The notes: a model not told the origin generated them from the letters alone. Positions 23,533 through 37,019 are shown, numbered from the stretch's first letter. The stretch is 64,000 nt of DNA from Triglochin maritima (GCA_963682175.1 OY821772.1:47824925-47888924); one strand, 5' to 3'. Program-made: numbers and translations.

Positions 23533-26299
23533 TATATATATATATATATTCGTTGCAAAATATCAGATAATTTTCGAACCTAACCTGGTATTACATGCAT
23601 GTTTAATTTTGCTTGTGTTTTTACGAAGTGAGAGAGTCTAGTATAACATGTTATTGCAAAAAATTATGAAAAAACACAAGATTACATTCAAGAAACATAT
23701 GATACAATAATATTGTCCTAATAAATGTATATACAACGACATAACTATGGAAATTGAAAAGCTTTTAAATGGGAAAGGTTCTTAAATGAATTGCAAAAAA
23801 CAATATATAATGGAAAACTATATAACGTTTCTCAAAACATCACAGAGTCAAGAAAATAGGAACCAATATCCTACTCCTAATTTAAATTGATTCTATTCTT
23901 GACCAATGGGCAGTCGTTTTGGTTATCCATTGTGTAAATCCTCCAAAAACAGGAGGGTAAAAATGACTTATCACACGAGAAGAGGAATATGATAACGACC
24001 TAACAAGTGAATGCTTAATTTTGAAGCAATAATTAAGAAAGCTGCATTATTAGATTCTTGAATCTTATAAAGTTCAACTATATAGTGGTTAAGCAAATAA
24101 TGAATGCAAAATATAACTTTCATTCCAAAGGATCCTCATTTTCTACAAAGTGTCACATATCACCAAATGCATTTACAAACCACCACTGATATTTTTGATG
24201 TTTAGAATAATAAGCTGAAATCGGTAAAGAAAAAAGAAAAATATAAAAGTAGACTTTGGCAAAAGAAGTTCTCTTGTGTTTGTTTGGATGGAGTCCGTGA
24301 CCCGTTCTTGTATTAATTGGGTCCATTTAGCTCGAACTCTCGAAGGATTAAAATTTCATTTGGACATTGTTTTTTCCGAAAGTTTTAAATTGATTTTCTA
24401 CTTCTGGATAATCCGAAATAAAGATATAATTTTAAATCGATTTCTGATTCTGGATAATCCAAATTCAGGATCTACTAATGTGATTGGACTGGCGATTGAT
24501 TTTATTTGGGCATTATTATAAGTATATTACATCACTGGCATGTCCACCAACTGATTCTAATCTTGACCTCATATTAACATTTTTCAATGACTAAAACTTA
24601 AAGTCGACATAAACAAGTATGACTAAAATGTAATTGCATGCATATAAAATGTAATTGCATGTAATAATATGAAATTAACAGCAGATATAACACCATGTAT
24701 CATGAGTCATGACTCATGAGCCGACTTTAAATATCATTCCCTCCATGAACTTTTTATTCAAATATATGATTTGGATATTTCAATTCAATTTTTTTAATGC
24801 TTTCAAAAAAGGCAAAATGCAAGTTGCCGATAAATTTAAATGTCTAAATCATTGATTGGAACTTTAACTTGGTTTGCACGTACAAACAATTCGAATGATT
24901 GCCTATCCCATCTTACGTGGCCACTCTATACACCAATAAAAATATAAAATAAGAGGATAGCAACAAAACCGGCTGTAAAAAAACTGCAAAAAGAAAGGAG
25001 GAGGAAACCGCTGAATTAAAGATTATATATATATATATATATATACATATATGGAAGAATTAAATAACTAACACATGAACCTGATGATAAAGCTGTAAAA
25101 GAAGAAGAAGAAGAATAGTATTTTGAAAAAAAGGAAGGAAAAATGCTTAAATGTTATATATTATTATTATTTTTGTTCGAAGTGTCTATGCAGATTTATC
25201 CAATATAACAGCAAACGACGAATGAGTATTGAAATTTGAAACAGTAGTAAGAAGCTACGACATTCTTTTTTTTTTTTTTTAATTTCCTTGAACTTACAGC
25301 ACCTAACTATATATTTTATCTATATAGAACCCATAAGACTAATTTACTAGAGAAAAGTAGATTCCGAAGTTAGGCTTTACTTATAGATAAACAAACAACT
25401 TAGGTGGTTTAAGTTGATACACATTTTATAATTCTATGACACGACAGATTTGTGGGTTGACATAAGAGTATACGAATTTTGGGTGTTCAGGGTGGATAAG
25501 TATATATCCATACATATGTCGCGGGTGTGCACGTGCATGGATATGTGTACGACCGTACATGTTTCATATTTACAAGCCCAGTGATAACCTGGTGGAGAAA
25601 GCGAAGGAATAAAAAAATGAAATATATTTTGATAAAAAATAGTAGTGTCATTGCATATTAGAAACAAACAAATTCAATAACTAGTCGGTAGATTTCCCAC
25701 ACCCCAAAATAACAACAACATAAATTATGCCATCATATTTTAAGCTGTCATTCCACCAAAACTTCTCCAATATTATCATACAAATGCCTTCTAGATTCGA
25801 TGGTCTTACTACGATATAACATCAAAAAAATATAACGTAGTGTCAGATAGAGAAGAACAACAATTGACAACAAAGGAAGTTCATTGAATGTGACGACAAA
25901 TTCCGACATGAAACAAGACACATCGAAAAATACTGTAATACCTTTATTGACCGAATGATACACATCGAAAAATACTGTAATACCCATTTCGGTTTTTGAA
26001 AATTTTCTAGAGAATATCAAAATACACTTGGGGGAACCTTACTTTTGTAAATACTTACTTGAAATGGTATTGCTATTATATATAGTTATATACTATATAA
26101 AAGAAACATTAGAAATCAAGTCTATTGTTTTAACAAGAGGATTTTTATACAATCAATTTAAGCAAACCCTTTAGCTTGTTGCAGAATATCTTCACAACAC
26201 AAAGCCATCCTTGAAGGTTGAAAATTTAAATACGTATTACATCGTAAGATTTCCACATCAGATAAATAAACTAAAAAAACTTGAGATTGCGATGAGATA
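23533..26299. other. AT-rich intergenic DNA; no gene seen
   Basis: Contains only short frames and small repeats: a (TA) run near 25025, a GAA run near 25102, a T run near 25266, and two copies of ACACATCGAAAAATACTGTA 43 bp apart at about 25918 and 25961. No RNA gene or domain recognised. Confidence 0.55.
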
Positions 26300-26307
26300 T
26301 TATCATA

Positions 26308-28952
26308 CGAGTAGTTATAGACGGACGCGCGCGTCACGGACGCGCCTTACGTGGATCTGTACAGCTCAGATATTTTTCTTTGAGTCAGCGTCCAGTCAGC
26401 GAAATTTCTCTTCGCGCGTTTTGGTCTTTTTAAAAAACGCCGGTTCTTTAAGTTGAACGATTCATTTCCCAATACACAGATAAGACAGTGTGCAGACCCT
26501 AGGACATTGTGCAGTCTCATTATTCGTGCAGAGCCCACACTTATCATAATAAAATATTTGTTTTTAAGTTTTACGTTGGATCAACTTAATTTGTCTAGCT
26601 TACTTTATGTGTGTGTGCAGTTTACATTATGTGTTTGTCCTGTTTACGTTATGTGTCTGTCCGGAATAAGTGTATATTGTTGTACGGAATAAGTGTATTT
26701 GTAGTCCGGAATAAGTGTATTTGTTGTCCGGAATAAGTGTATTTGTTGTCCGGTTTAAGAATAAAGTGTGTCCAGAAACGGAACATAAAGTTTGTCCGGA
26801 ATAAGTTGATTTGTTGTCCGGAATAAGTGTATTTGCTGTCCGGAATAAGTGTATTTGCAGTCCGGAATAAGTGTATTTGCAGTCCGGAATAAGAAGAAAA
26901 TGTGACCAGAAACGGAACAGAAAGTTTGTCCGGAATAAGTGTATTTGCAGTCCGGAATAAGTGTATTTGTTGTCCGGAATAAGTGTATTTGTTGTCCGGT
27001 TTAAGAATAAAGTGTGTCCAGAAACGGAACATAAAGTTTGTCCGGAATAAGTTGATTTGTTGTCCGGAATAAGTGTATTTGCAGTCCGGAATAAGTGTAT
27101 TTGCAGTCCGGAATAAGAAGAAAATGTGACCAGAAACGGAACAGAAAGTTTGTCCGGAATAAGTGTATTTGCTGTCCGGAATAAGTGTATTTGTTGTCCG
27201 GAATAAGTGTATTTGTTGTCCGGTTTAAGAATAAAGTGTGTCCAGAAACGGAACATAAAGTTTGTCCGGAATAAGTTGATTTGTTGTCCGGAATAAGTGT
27301 ATTTGCTGTCCGGAATAAGTGTATTTGCAGTCCGGAATAAGTGTATTTGCAGTCCGGAATAAGAAGAAAATGTGACCAGAAACGGAACAGAAAGTTTGTC
27401 CGGAATAAGTGTATTTGCTGTCCGGAATAAGTGTATTTGTTGTCCGGAATAAGTGTATTTGTTGTCCGGTTTAAGAATAAAGTGTGTCCAGAAACGGAAC
27501 ATAAAGTTTGTCCGGAATAAGTTGATTTGTTGTCCGGAATAAGTGTATTTGCTGTCCGGAATAAGTGTATTTGCAGTCCGGAATAAGTGTATTTGCAGTC
27601 CGGAATAAGAAGAAAATGTGACCAGAAACGGAACAGAAAGTTTGTCCGGAATAAGTGTATTTGCAGTCCGGAATAAGTGTATTTGTTGTCCGGAATAAGT
27701 GTATTTGTTGTCCGGTTTAAGAATAAAGTGTGTCCAGAAACGGAACATAAAGTTTGTCCGGAATAAGTTGATTTGTTGTCCGGAATAAGTGTATTTGCTG
27801 TCCGGAATAAGTGTATTTGCAGTCCGGAATAAGTGTATTTGCAGTCCGGAATAAGAAGAAAATGTGACCAGAAACGGAATAGAAAGTTTGTCCGGAATAA
27901 GTGTATTTGCTGTCCGGAATAAGTGTATTTTGTTGTCCGGAATAAGTGTATTTGTTGTCCGGTTTAAGAATAAAGTGTGTCCAGAAACGGAACATAAAGT
28001 TTGTCCGGAATAAGTGTATTTGCAGTCCGGAATAAGTGTATTTATTGTCCGGTTTAAGAATAAAGTGTGTCCAGAAACGGAACATAAAGTTTGTCCGGAA
28101 TAAGTGGACTTGTTGTCCAGAATAAGTGTATTTGCTGTCCGGAATAAGTGTATTTGCAGTCCGGAATAAGTGTATTTGCAGTCCGGAATAATATATGGCT
28201 TCATTATTGTCGGAATAAACGAATCAATATATGGAATGCAATAATATGTTTGTCCGGTTTAAGAATAAAGTGTGTCCCAGGGGCTGCCGCAGGGGCTGCC
28301 GCCCCCTGCCACCCCCGCACAAACTCAACAAATCTCCCACTGTATATTTTACCCCACAAGAATTACGTTTAGGAAAAAAATAGCATCTCAGATTTCCATT
28401 ACAAACACAAACACACACAAATTACAAAAATAATATATATTTTCCCAGTAAATCGGAAAGAAGATGTAAGACTTAAACATGACTGTCTCATTCACGCTGC
28501 TTACGTTGTCAAGAACCTTCGGAGTCGGCATCAGACGCTTCTTCGACGTAATATCTTACTCGAAATGGTGATTTATTACGGAGAGATGTACAACATAAAC
28601 CGAACAGACGTAAGTCTTCACCACGGAGCGTTGACAAGAACATCGGGAAGTCTTCGCACCGTCACATTCACGCTGCTTACGTTGTGAAGAATCCTGGGAG
28701 TCGGCATCAGACGCTTCTTCGAAATGGTGATTTATTCTGGAGAGAAAGAATGAAGAAGAAAGAAAGAGTGTCATCATATTTGTATTTGGGTGGAGAGAGA
28801 GAACGTGCTGAGTTGAAACACATTTAATGTGATTTGAGTGGACATCAGGAAGAAAAAACAAAAAAAACATTCATGTTTTGGCCACGTAAGGGCTGACATG
28901 GATGTCCACGTAGAACGCGTCCGTGACGCGCTGCGTTCAACAAACATTTCCC
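26308..28952. mobile_element. Non-autonomous terminal-repeat element filled by a satellite-like array
   Basis: Near each end, read inward, is GCGCGTCACGGACGCG (left at about 26329, right about 28917-28932), followed by ACGTGGA a few bases further in, so the ends are inverted repeats. The shared block is itself a hairpin (CGCGTC, loop ACG, GACGCG). TTATCATA at 26300-26307 and 28953-28960 could be an 8-bp target duplication, which sets these borders. The centre is a 22-bp tandem array and the right part has a longer direct repeat (28490-28570 and 28670-28740) with GGCATCAGACGCTTCTTCG. No coding gene. The superfamily is unknown; the duplication length would fit hAT. Confidence 0.55.
26640..28260 (-). 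repeat. 22-bp tandem repeat array with 246-bp higher-order period
   Basis: The monomer on + is TCCGGAATAAGTGTATTTG plus a variable 3-base tail (CAG, CTG or TTG). Ten or eleven variants form a higher-order unit marked by CCGGTTTAAGAATAAAGTGT, found at 26750, 26996, 27220, 27466, 27712 and 27959. The spacings are 246, 224, 246, 246 and 247, the short one missing exactly one monomer. Because 246 is divisible by three, a 525-codon minus-strand frame stays open through it. This is a by-product of the repeat, not a gene. Confidence 0.93.
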
Positions 28953-28960
28953 TTATCATA

Positions 28961-29245
28961 TAGGAGGAAACACATCATGGACCATAAACCAAAGAAAGCA
29001 AACCACAGGGTTGCATTTGCAAAGAAAAAAGTTAAGCAGAAGTTGAGAAGAAGAGATGGAAAGGGAAAAAAAACATGGATTCCTCTACTACTACTTGTTG
29101 TCTGCGTCACCATTTCCTGCCTCTCTTTCTTTCTCTAATCTCTCTTTACCTCTGGTTTTTGTGAGTTTTTTCTTCTTTTTCCTCATCTCCACCAGTGTCC
29201 AAAACCCTAATCTCCACAACCCCATATGGTTCCCAACTCCTCCCG
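28961..29245 (+). promoter_or_regulatory. Upstream region and 5' leader of the TMEM131-like gene
   Basis: A pyrimidine-rich leader with AAACCCTAA at 29202-29210, a telo-box like the one ahead of RPN2. The nearest upstream element is the repeat-array transposon ending at 28952, so the promoter is short or overlaps the transposon end. A 101-codon frame from 29056 is a low-complexity reading of this leader. Confidence 0.5.
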
Positions 29246-32200
29246 ATGATGCTCCCAATCCCTCCCCTCAAACCCCTTCTGTAAAACCTCCTCCCAACTT
29301 CTTCTTTTTGTTCGTTTGCTGTCTTTTGGATTGCTTTTGCCTTTTCTTGAGGTTTTTGTAGAATATGTGGTTTTGGGTCACTTTGGTTGGACTTGTTTGG
29401 TGTGTTCAGGTGTTTGTGGATTTGGGTTGTGTTTGGAAATCTGTGGATGATTAAAAGAACTTCCTTTTTGGGGTTTTATGGGAGTTAATGTTGGTTGGCG
29501 GCCTTCCAGACTGTTCTCCAGTTTCAATATGGAAATGGGTTTGTGAGATTTTGCCTCTCTCATACTCCCACTTGTTGATTTTTCCGGGAAAACCTGTAAA
29601 AATCTCACTTTTTTTATATTAACCTTTTGGGGGTGTTTGGTGTTGTTTTTGATTCTTGTCTCTGTAGTAACACCATAAAAATCTTAGCTTTTCAATTATT
29701 TTGGGCGTTTGTCCATGTTGTGAAACTATAAAAATCTTAGCTTTTTATTTCTTTTGGGTGTTTTATGTTGTTTTTGATCCAAGTGTGTGCCTTTTTTTCT
29801 TCCCTTTTGCAGGTTTTTGTGTTGGCAAAGGGAAGTGTTTGCTCTGAGATTTGTCCTGCTGTTATGTGCTTGTTTGCTGCCACTTGTCCTTTCATTGCCT
29901 TGCCCCAGGGTTGAGAACTGGGTTTCCTACTCCAGTAGTTTGCAAGACCCATTGAGTGGTGATGGTGATGGTGGTTGTAGTTCTCATGTTGATGGTGTTG
30001 GCACTGGGAGCTCGCCCTCTTGTGCCGCCCTTAAGCGTGTGTGTGCACCGTCGGGTCCGTTTTGCTTCCCATCAACTTTTCTCGGTTCGCTTGATCGAAA
30101 GGATAAGTTTGAACTGTGTTCGTTGGAAACACCGGACCATTTGGTTGATATTGCGAATTTCGATTCGAGATGGTTGTCGGATCACACAGTGCACACCTTA
30201 GAGGACGGGGGGAAGGTCACTTGCTCTGTGGTGGATAGTGATGGTGGAATTAGCGATGGACTTGAAGATGTTAATGTTTGCGAGGGACCTTTGCCTTTTG
30301 AAATTTCGATGCAAGGGTCAAATGGGATTGCAACTTCTGTTAAGTCGAGCGTCTTTGATGGCTCTTTGCCTCCGTATGTGGAGATCAATCCGACTACACT
30401 AGATTGGGGCTCACACCACTTGTACTCTCCTTCTTTTGCTTTTCTGACTATGGTCAATACTCACAATGATAGCATTTTACATATATACCAACCATTCAGC
30501 ACCAACACTCAATTCTATCCACACGCCTTTCGCGAGATATCAGTAGTCCCTGGGGAGACCGTTTCAATTCCTTTTGTGTTCTTGCCACAATTGTTGGGCA
30601 CTTTGTCCGCCCACATTGTCCTCCAGACAAGCTTCGGGGGGTTCGTAATTCATGCCAGAGGCACAGCTGTTGAGTCTTCTTATGGGATACAATCTTTGAT
30701 TGAATTCATTGTCTCTGGAAGTGGAAGACTACATAAGAAATTTTCTCTGCACAACCCTTATAATGACTTGCTTTATGTCGATGAGGCAACTGCATGGGTT
30801 TCAGTTGTGTCTGGTAATGCATCCCGTTCTTCTCATATTGTTTGCCACAGAAATTCGATTCAGGAAGCAGCTGGGGGAATTAGTTCGAGCATTGGTCATT
30901 ATGAAATGCACAGGTCGAAGAGAATTGAACCATCGTTGGTTGGGTTGAAACCTCACACGAAATGGGAACTTTTACCTCATAGTGCTGAAACAATTTTAGA
31001 GGTGAACTTGTTGCCGCACATGGAAGGTAATGTGTCTGGTTTTGTGTGCTTGAAGTTGCAAACTTCCTCGCAAAGTAAGAACCAGATGGTTTTGATTCCT
31101 CTCGAAGCAAAGATGCACCGAACAGTAGGATATCATGCTTCAACCGGTCTCAATCCTGTTCTTCTTGAGCCCATTGTGCACAATTGTAGAGCTTCAATTT
31201 TTGTGCTGTCTATGAGAAATGGATTATCACAGTCGTTGCAAGTTTTAAAAGTTAGCGAAGAAAGTGATGGGAAAAATATTTTCAACATTAGATATACAGA
31301 AGGATTGATTCTTTATGTTGGAACTTTTACTCAGGTAGCTTTTGTTACATACACTCCATATTTTGATTCACAGGGTATACCTCTTGGAGCACCGTGTGAG
31401 AATTTGAATTGTACGTTGCAAATAGTGACAAATTATTCTGATAGTCCACAGACTTCAATTCCTTGCCGGGATCTAATTTACTCATGCTCAGCTGATGATA
31501 ATATATCTGTTTCTGACATATCCGAGGACAAATATTCTGATTTAAGTTCTGAAAATGAGTCCGCAGACGGAGGATCATCTTCAAGCTTCTCCGTAGAAAA
31601 TTCGTTGACTAAGGTATGCTCCTTTTTTTGACGTTGAAACTTAACTATAAAATCTAGTTATGTTTTTGTGTACCTTTAGGGACTCATTTCTAGGTCACAA
31701 ATGCGCCGATTACTGTTTTAATCTATATAGTCAAAATATTTAAAGAAACCCCTTGGAAATGCCATCATTTAACCTTTTTTGAACCATTTAATAGTGGACT
31801 GATGATAACTTTAATATTTTAGTTTTGCCTGTAACTTAGAATTTACATCTTTTCCCAATTCTCTAACTTTTTTGGAACAGACTTTTTTCTTGCTCTAAAA
31901 TTGATATAGCTCTTACTAATGTGACCCTCAATGCTCAAAATGGTACACCTTTTCGTTTGAAAATAAAAAAATGACCAGTGTGCACAATCACAGTTTGGCT
32001 CACATGCCATGTTTGGGATGGAACTACCATAATCTAGGAACTTGGGAAGTCAGGTTGGACCATGTTTTAATTCAGTGCTCTGAGTTCTATGTCTCGGGGT
32101 TGTTTCACCAATCACCATTCTTGTAATTCAAAACCCTTTTGGTTTCATTCCTTGATGAGGATTGGTTGCACAATTATCTTCGATCTTGTATTCCTTATTA

Positions 32201-34704
32201 ATTTTCTGTTTACCACTTTGATAAGTCATCACTTTAGTTAGTCTCCACATGGCGACTCCAATTGCGATGTTAGTTGCATTATTCTTGATCGTTTTTTATA
32301 TCATTCTTAATTTCCTATAGGGACAGAGAACCACTAATAATGGTCAGGATACGCTAAGTAACAATCTGCTGTGTTAGTTCTCTTTATTTTTATGCCTTTA
32401 AATTATTATTAATTTCTAGAACATCTTTTAACCAGTAACCTTCGTCAATCTATGTTAGTAACGGAAAACATGTTTCCTTTTTGTCATGTCTGTAAGATAT
32501 TTCATGGCTTCAATGTGCATGGTTGTTTCTTTTATTTTTGAACTTTCTAAAGTAATTGCATGTCACCAATCATCACATCGTTTTTAAAACACTTATTGCA
32601 GTCCAATCTTTTGGAAGTGTTTGAAGCTGATGGATTAATATTGAGAAATTGGAAATATCAGGGGAGCATTGTCGAGATGTCGTTGCTTGTAGACCATGAG
32701 CTATTGTTTTCGATGGTTGAAGTTGGGTCACATGTCTCAAAGTGGCTCACTCTGAAAAATCCAAGTTCAAAGCCTGTCATTGTGCAAATTTTGCTGAGCT
32801 CTGGTTCCTTAATAGATCATTGCAAGCCCACCAACGACCATTACATCATGGCTAGTTTTTCTGGGATTCGCTCTACAGAAATTCTAGATGGGTTCTCTTT
32901 CGGAAAGACTGCAATAACCGAAGCCTTAGTGCATCCCTCCGGAGTGGCAATGTTCGGGCCTATTATTTTCCACCCCTCAGACCGGTGCACATGGAGAAGC
33001 TCAATTATAATAAGGAACAACCTTTCTGGTGTGGAGTGGTTGCCCATTCACGGAATAGGTGGTTATCATTCTTTTGTTCTCCTTGAGGAATCCAAATCTG
33101 TTCAGAAGTTAGAATTCAACGTAGAACCACCGCCAACCCTTAACGATTCATCTCGAGAACCGTCGTTTCACATGGAAAGACAAAATAGTCATTCCTGTTC
33201 CCATATTTTATCCAAAGATCTCCTCCTGAAAAATACCGGCGAACTCTCTCTCTCGGTGATTAAGTTGTTAGTGTCAGGAACTAGCTGCCATATGGACGGA
33301 TTCAGAGTACACACTTGCAAAGCATTTGTTCTAAGACCAGGAGAATCAACAATGCTCCAAATTTCTTATCAAGCGGATTTCACGTCTTCCTTGGTTCAGA
33401 GGGATCTCGAACTTTCCTTGCCTTCTGGTATCGTTGTGATACCAATGAAAGCAAGCATTCCATTTTCTACACTGAAGCTCTGCAGAAAATCATTGGTTTG
33501 GTCACTTATGAGAATGTTTCTCCTCTTGGCCTTCGTGGCATTATCTGTTTCAGCTCTATTCTTCTACTTCCCAACAAATCTTGCATCAACTTACGATGAT
33601 TACTTAATAAAGAGCAGTGAAACCGTTGGCACAATCAGTAAGGGTGGAAAACGACCAAAGATTAATGGAATTCCAAGAAACCACAGGTCAAATATGTACT
33701 ACATTCTACGTTGCACAATTTTTTTAATTTTTTGTTATTGTCCGGCCTTGTATTAAATATATACGTATTCCAGGTTTCCAAGAGAATGTCAGAAAACCAG
33801 TGTCGATGTTGCGGGTGGCTATTCTCTTTGTACTGGTGATGCTCAGAGTGACACTCGGAAAGCCAAGGCTAAGCCTGCATTTGACTACGAAGACAAACCT
33901 CCAATTTTGCAACCCTGTTCGAAAGTACAAGCACCAGATGTATCTGAATCTCCGCGAGTGAGTAGTCTTACAGTTAGAGTTGTTAAAGAAAGGGGTAAAA
34001 GACGAAGAAAGCGAGCATCTGGTCCAGTTGCTGGTTTGGCAAATAAGAACGAAGTGTCTAGCAGTCAAAGTGGGAACTCGACACCATCTTCACCATTGTC
34101 CCCAAACATTCTGACACCTAAACAAGCATGGCCTTTCTCTCCCAACAATGCTTTGGAAAGTCGAGTGGTTCATAAAAACAACTTGAAGAAAAACATGGTT
34201 CACAAAAGCTTGTCTGACGCAATTAATGAACCAGTCTCCATGGAATCCAACCGAAACATGTGCCAGCCGGTTTCTCGAGATTGGCCTTTAGATCAGACTA
34301 CTGTGAGGCCAGTTTTATTGCCTTCTGCCACTTTCCCTGCTTCGGGGTGCCGATTGCCGGGTGTCACAAATACCAACTTCTTGGCTGCAACTTCTCCCAT
34401 AGCTCCTCATGCTCGTGCTCCAGGATCGAGGCTCAGCAAGGATAAAGTAACCAAAAGGGTTGATGAACCGACACAGGAGAACAAGTTTATATACGATATT
34501 TGGGGCAACCATCTTGCCGACCACATAATGGGTAGGTCGAAGGAGCTCTCGTCAAGGCCTTTCTCTGATGCTTCAGAAGGTGAATCTCTAAGTTTTTTCG
34601 CTAGAGGTCCTCAATCCCTCGTGAAGATGTCGTCAGCGAGATCGGTATCTCCGGGCTCCAGACTACCCTCATATGATGTAAATTACAATCATCAAATGGT
34701 TTAA
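29246..34704 (+). CDS. TMEM131-like transmembrane protein
   Basis: Exons: 29246-29280, 29813-31613, 32602-33686, 33774-34704; phases agree and give about 1283 residues. The start is inferred: an ATG at 29246 gives an 11-codon-plus-two-base exon whose phase fits the next acceptor. A hydrophobic signal-like segment follows at about residues 21-40 (ALRFVLLLCACLLPLVLSLP). Near residue 200 begins the TMEM131-type N-terminal domain (YVEINPTTLDWGSHHLYSP, then PFVFLPQLLGTLSAHIVLQT), an Ig/ASH-like luminal fold. Exon 3 continues the beta-rich region and ends with a membrane helix at about 916-934 (MFLLLAFVALSVSALFFYF). Exon 4 is a Ser/Lys-rich cytoplasmic tail with KRRRKRASGP. In animals TMEM131 helps recruit secretory cargo such as procollagen; the plant role is not established. 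The start exon is the least certain part. Confidence 0.85.
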
Positions 34705-37014
34705 GTTATGCCTGTGATGTTTGAATAGACCTTGCATGCTTGGTTACTGATCTTTCATACATGCCATTGTCTTCTTTGAATTTTGTCGCGAGTCGAAGAA
34801 GGTAAAGGCTAATTATAAGCTCAAGTTAAAATATTTTCTTTTATTATGCCATTGTTCTTTGAGTGTTGAAGGATGTGTAGCAATCCTTCAGCTTTTGTAG
34901 CATAAGATGGGAAGTCTTGGACATAAAATGGTAGTTCTCTTTGTCTGAAGTTACATATTTTGTTAGCTTTTGAGCAGGGGACATGTAATTTTTCTTTTTA
35001 TATTACAGGTTTGTAGGTAATCAGTCCTAGTTAGCACCTAAATAAGTCCTCATTAGTACACTTTACAACATAAGTTTAAAAAAATATAAAAGTTGGGAAA
35101 AGATTAATAGAATTTTGATCTCGTAGCAGTAGAAGAGTGACAGGGAAAGGTGACATGCTGCATCTTATAAGGTTTAATTATTTGATGTTGGCTATTTGAA
35201 GATATTTATCTTGTCAAATGGACTAGCTCTTAAGTTATAACTCGGAGTCATGATTGAAGACAAGGAAAGATGTGTGACCATGACTTGTAGTCATAATACA
35301 ATGTCTTGGGATCAAACAACCATGATGATCATCTTGGGGATTGGATGATTCATTAAGTTTAGTGCACTGAGGTCTATGCATTGGGACTGTCTGAACTCAT
35401 TGACTTGGCAAAATCGATGATTTTGCTGGTGATTTGGTGTTGATAAAGTATACATGTTTTGATGGTGATTTTGTTTTGATAAAGTATAATGGGCCGTACT
35501 GTCCATTGGGTTTTGGGCCTGAGCTTTTTTTGAAAAGCCAGTGGGCTGTTAGATTGGACAATTATGTAAAAACTCGGAATAATTCCCAAGTTTCATATGG
35601 AACCATACAAATTGGTTTAATCCAAAGGGACAACCCCCCCAAACCTCTTAAAATCTGTAGCCCACCATTTAATTATGACCTATTTTAGCAACTGTCTTTT
35701 GGAAGGATCAGACATGAACTCGTGTTTTCCACAGACAACATCCGTCTGTTCACTTCATTTCCATATTCATGCAACCAACCTTGTGTTCCTCAATTCTTCC
35801 ACTTGAAGTCACATGGAGACTCCAATATTTTCTTTCTATCAAGTGCTTGATTGTACTAATAATAAATTTACCTTATAAAAATATAATATGCTTAGATTCT
35901 TATAAAGTACTTGATGAGTATCATTAACACTATTAACGTTCATAATCATGGTCAACTGTTCCTTCCTGTATGAATCTGCCACATCTTGTACAAAGTTAAC
36001 GTTTGAAACCCAAGAATCTAAGATAAATATGGGAGGATGAGAACAAAACTTGAAAATCTAACATTTGTATGTCCCTGTATGAATTTCCTTTTGTCTCACA
36101 TCAAACAGCTATTTTGATACAATATCTGGTATCTTATCTATGACCCTGGTGTTACTTAGAATTAACTTTTAGGTTTCTGACAACACCATAAAAAATTCAA
36201 ACACAAGATTTTAAAAAAGCGAGCAAGAAAGAAAGAAATGAGATGTATCAAACTGTAACTGTATACATTTGCATTAATGAATTCTGTTGTCTAGCAGACT
36301 CTCACCATCTGCTATGGGTTGAGATGCCCAGTACGTAGCCTCTGATTTTCTGTTTGCTGGTTTGCAGGATTCAGCATGTTCGGTACATTTTTTGAATTTA
36401 GATTCTGGAGGGCTCTTGTTTTGAAATTTCTCACTTATAGCTACAAAAATACTTCTCTTGAGGAAAATGTGACACATGATTTATTTTGTGTTTGCAAAGT
36501 TTCTGTCCTGCTTATGAAGAGCAGGACGCAGAATCTTGTTATGTAACAACTACGTGACAAAAGGCTGAATCAGGGCTGTTGGAAAAGTTTTTCCTCATGG
36601 AAAAAAAACTACTCTTTTCGTGAAATACATATACTTGGTAGACTGTTGTAAGAAGTAATTGTTTTCTCAAAGAAAATAATGGTTTAAGATGTGTAGCCAC
36701 AAGCCCACTAACAACTGAATCCAACTTTTAGCAAAGTGTAGTTCAGTCGTAAGTCATACCAAAACATCTGAAATTATAATCTTTTGTAAATGGATTGCAA
36801 GAGTAGTTCTTTTTTTTGAAGCCTAAGGTGACATATGGTGGTGGATTTGAGTAGGAAAATAGGGCAACAACTTACCTACCTATAGATTTGAAAGGCACTA
36901 CCAAAGTGATAAGATAGCACAACCACTAATACTTTTGGAGATTATAACATCACTATTGAAGGGCACGTTGTAAAGTGATTTGAATGAATGTGGGTACTCT
37001 TGGAATCATACACA
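34705..37014. other. 3' flank and intergenic DNA; no gene seen
   Basis: Holds the 3' UTR of the TMEM131-like gene, then sequence with frames up to about 110 codons that lack any recognisable domain. A partial tandem duplication (GATTTTG..TTTGATAAAGTATA) lies near 35430-35490. Confidence 0.55.
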
Positions 37015-37019
37015 GTAAG
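37015..37019. repeat. Left target duplication of the solo LTR
   Basis: GTAAG, repeated at 38947-38951. Confidence 0.8.

Noticed and set aside
26627..28204. A 525-codon open frame on the minus strand
   Set aside because: It is a translation of the 22-bp tandem array. The 246-bp unit is divisible by three, so stops do not accumulate. There is no non-repeat coding sequence.
26640..28260. CRISPR-like direct repeats
   Set aside because: There are no unique spacers, the monomers are contiguous, and the genome is a plant's. It is satellite-type DNA.
29056..29361. A 101-codon frame before the TMEM131-like gene
   Set aside because: It is a low-complexity Phe/Ser/Pro reading of the pyrimidine-rich leader. 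It does not splice in phase into the signal-sequence exon.
35312..35688. Overlapping frames on both strands in the region after the TMEM131-like gene
   Set aside because: Short, dissimilar to any known family, and partly explained by a local imperfect duplication.
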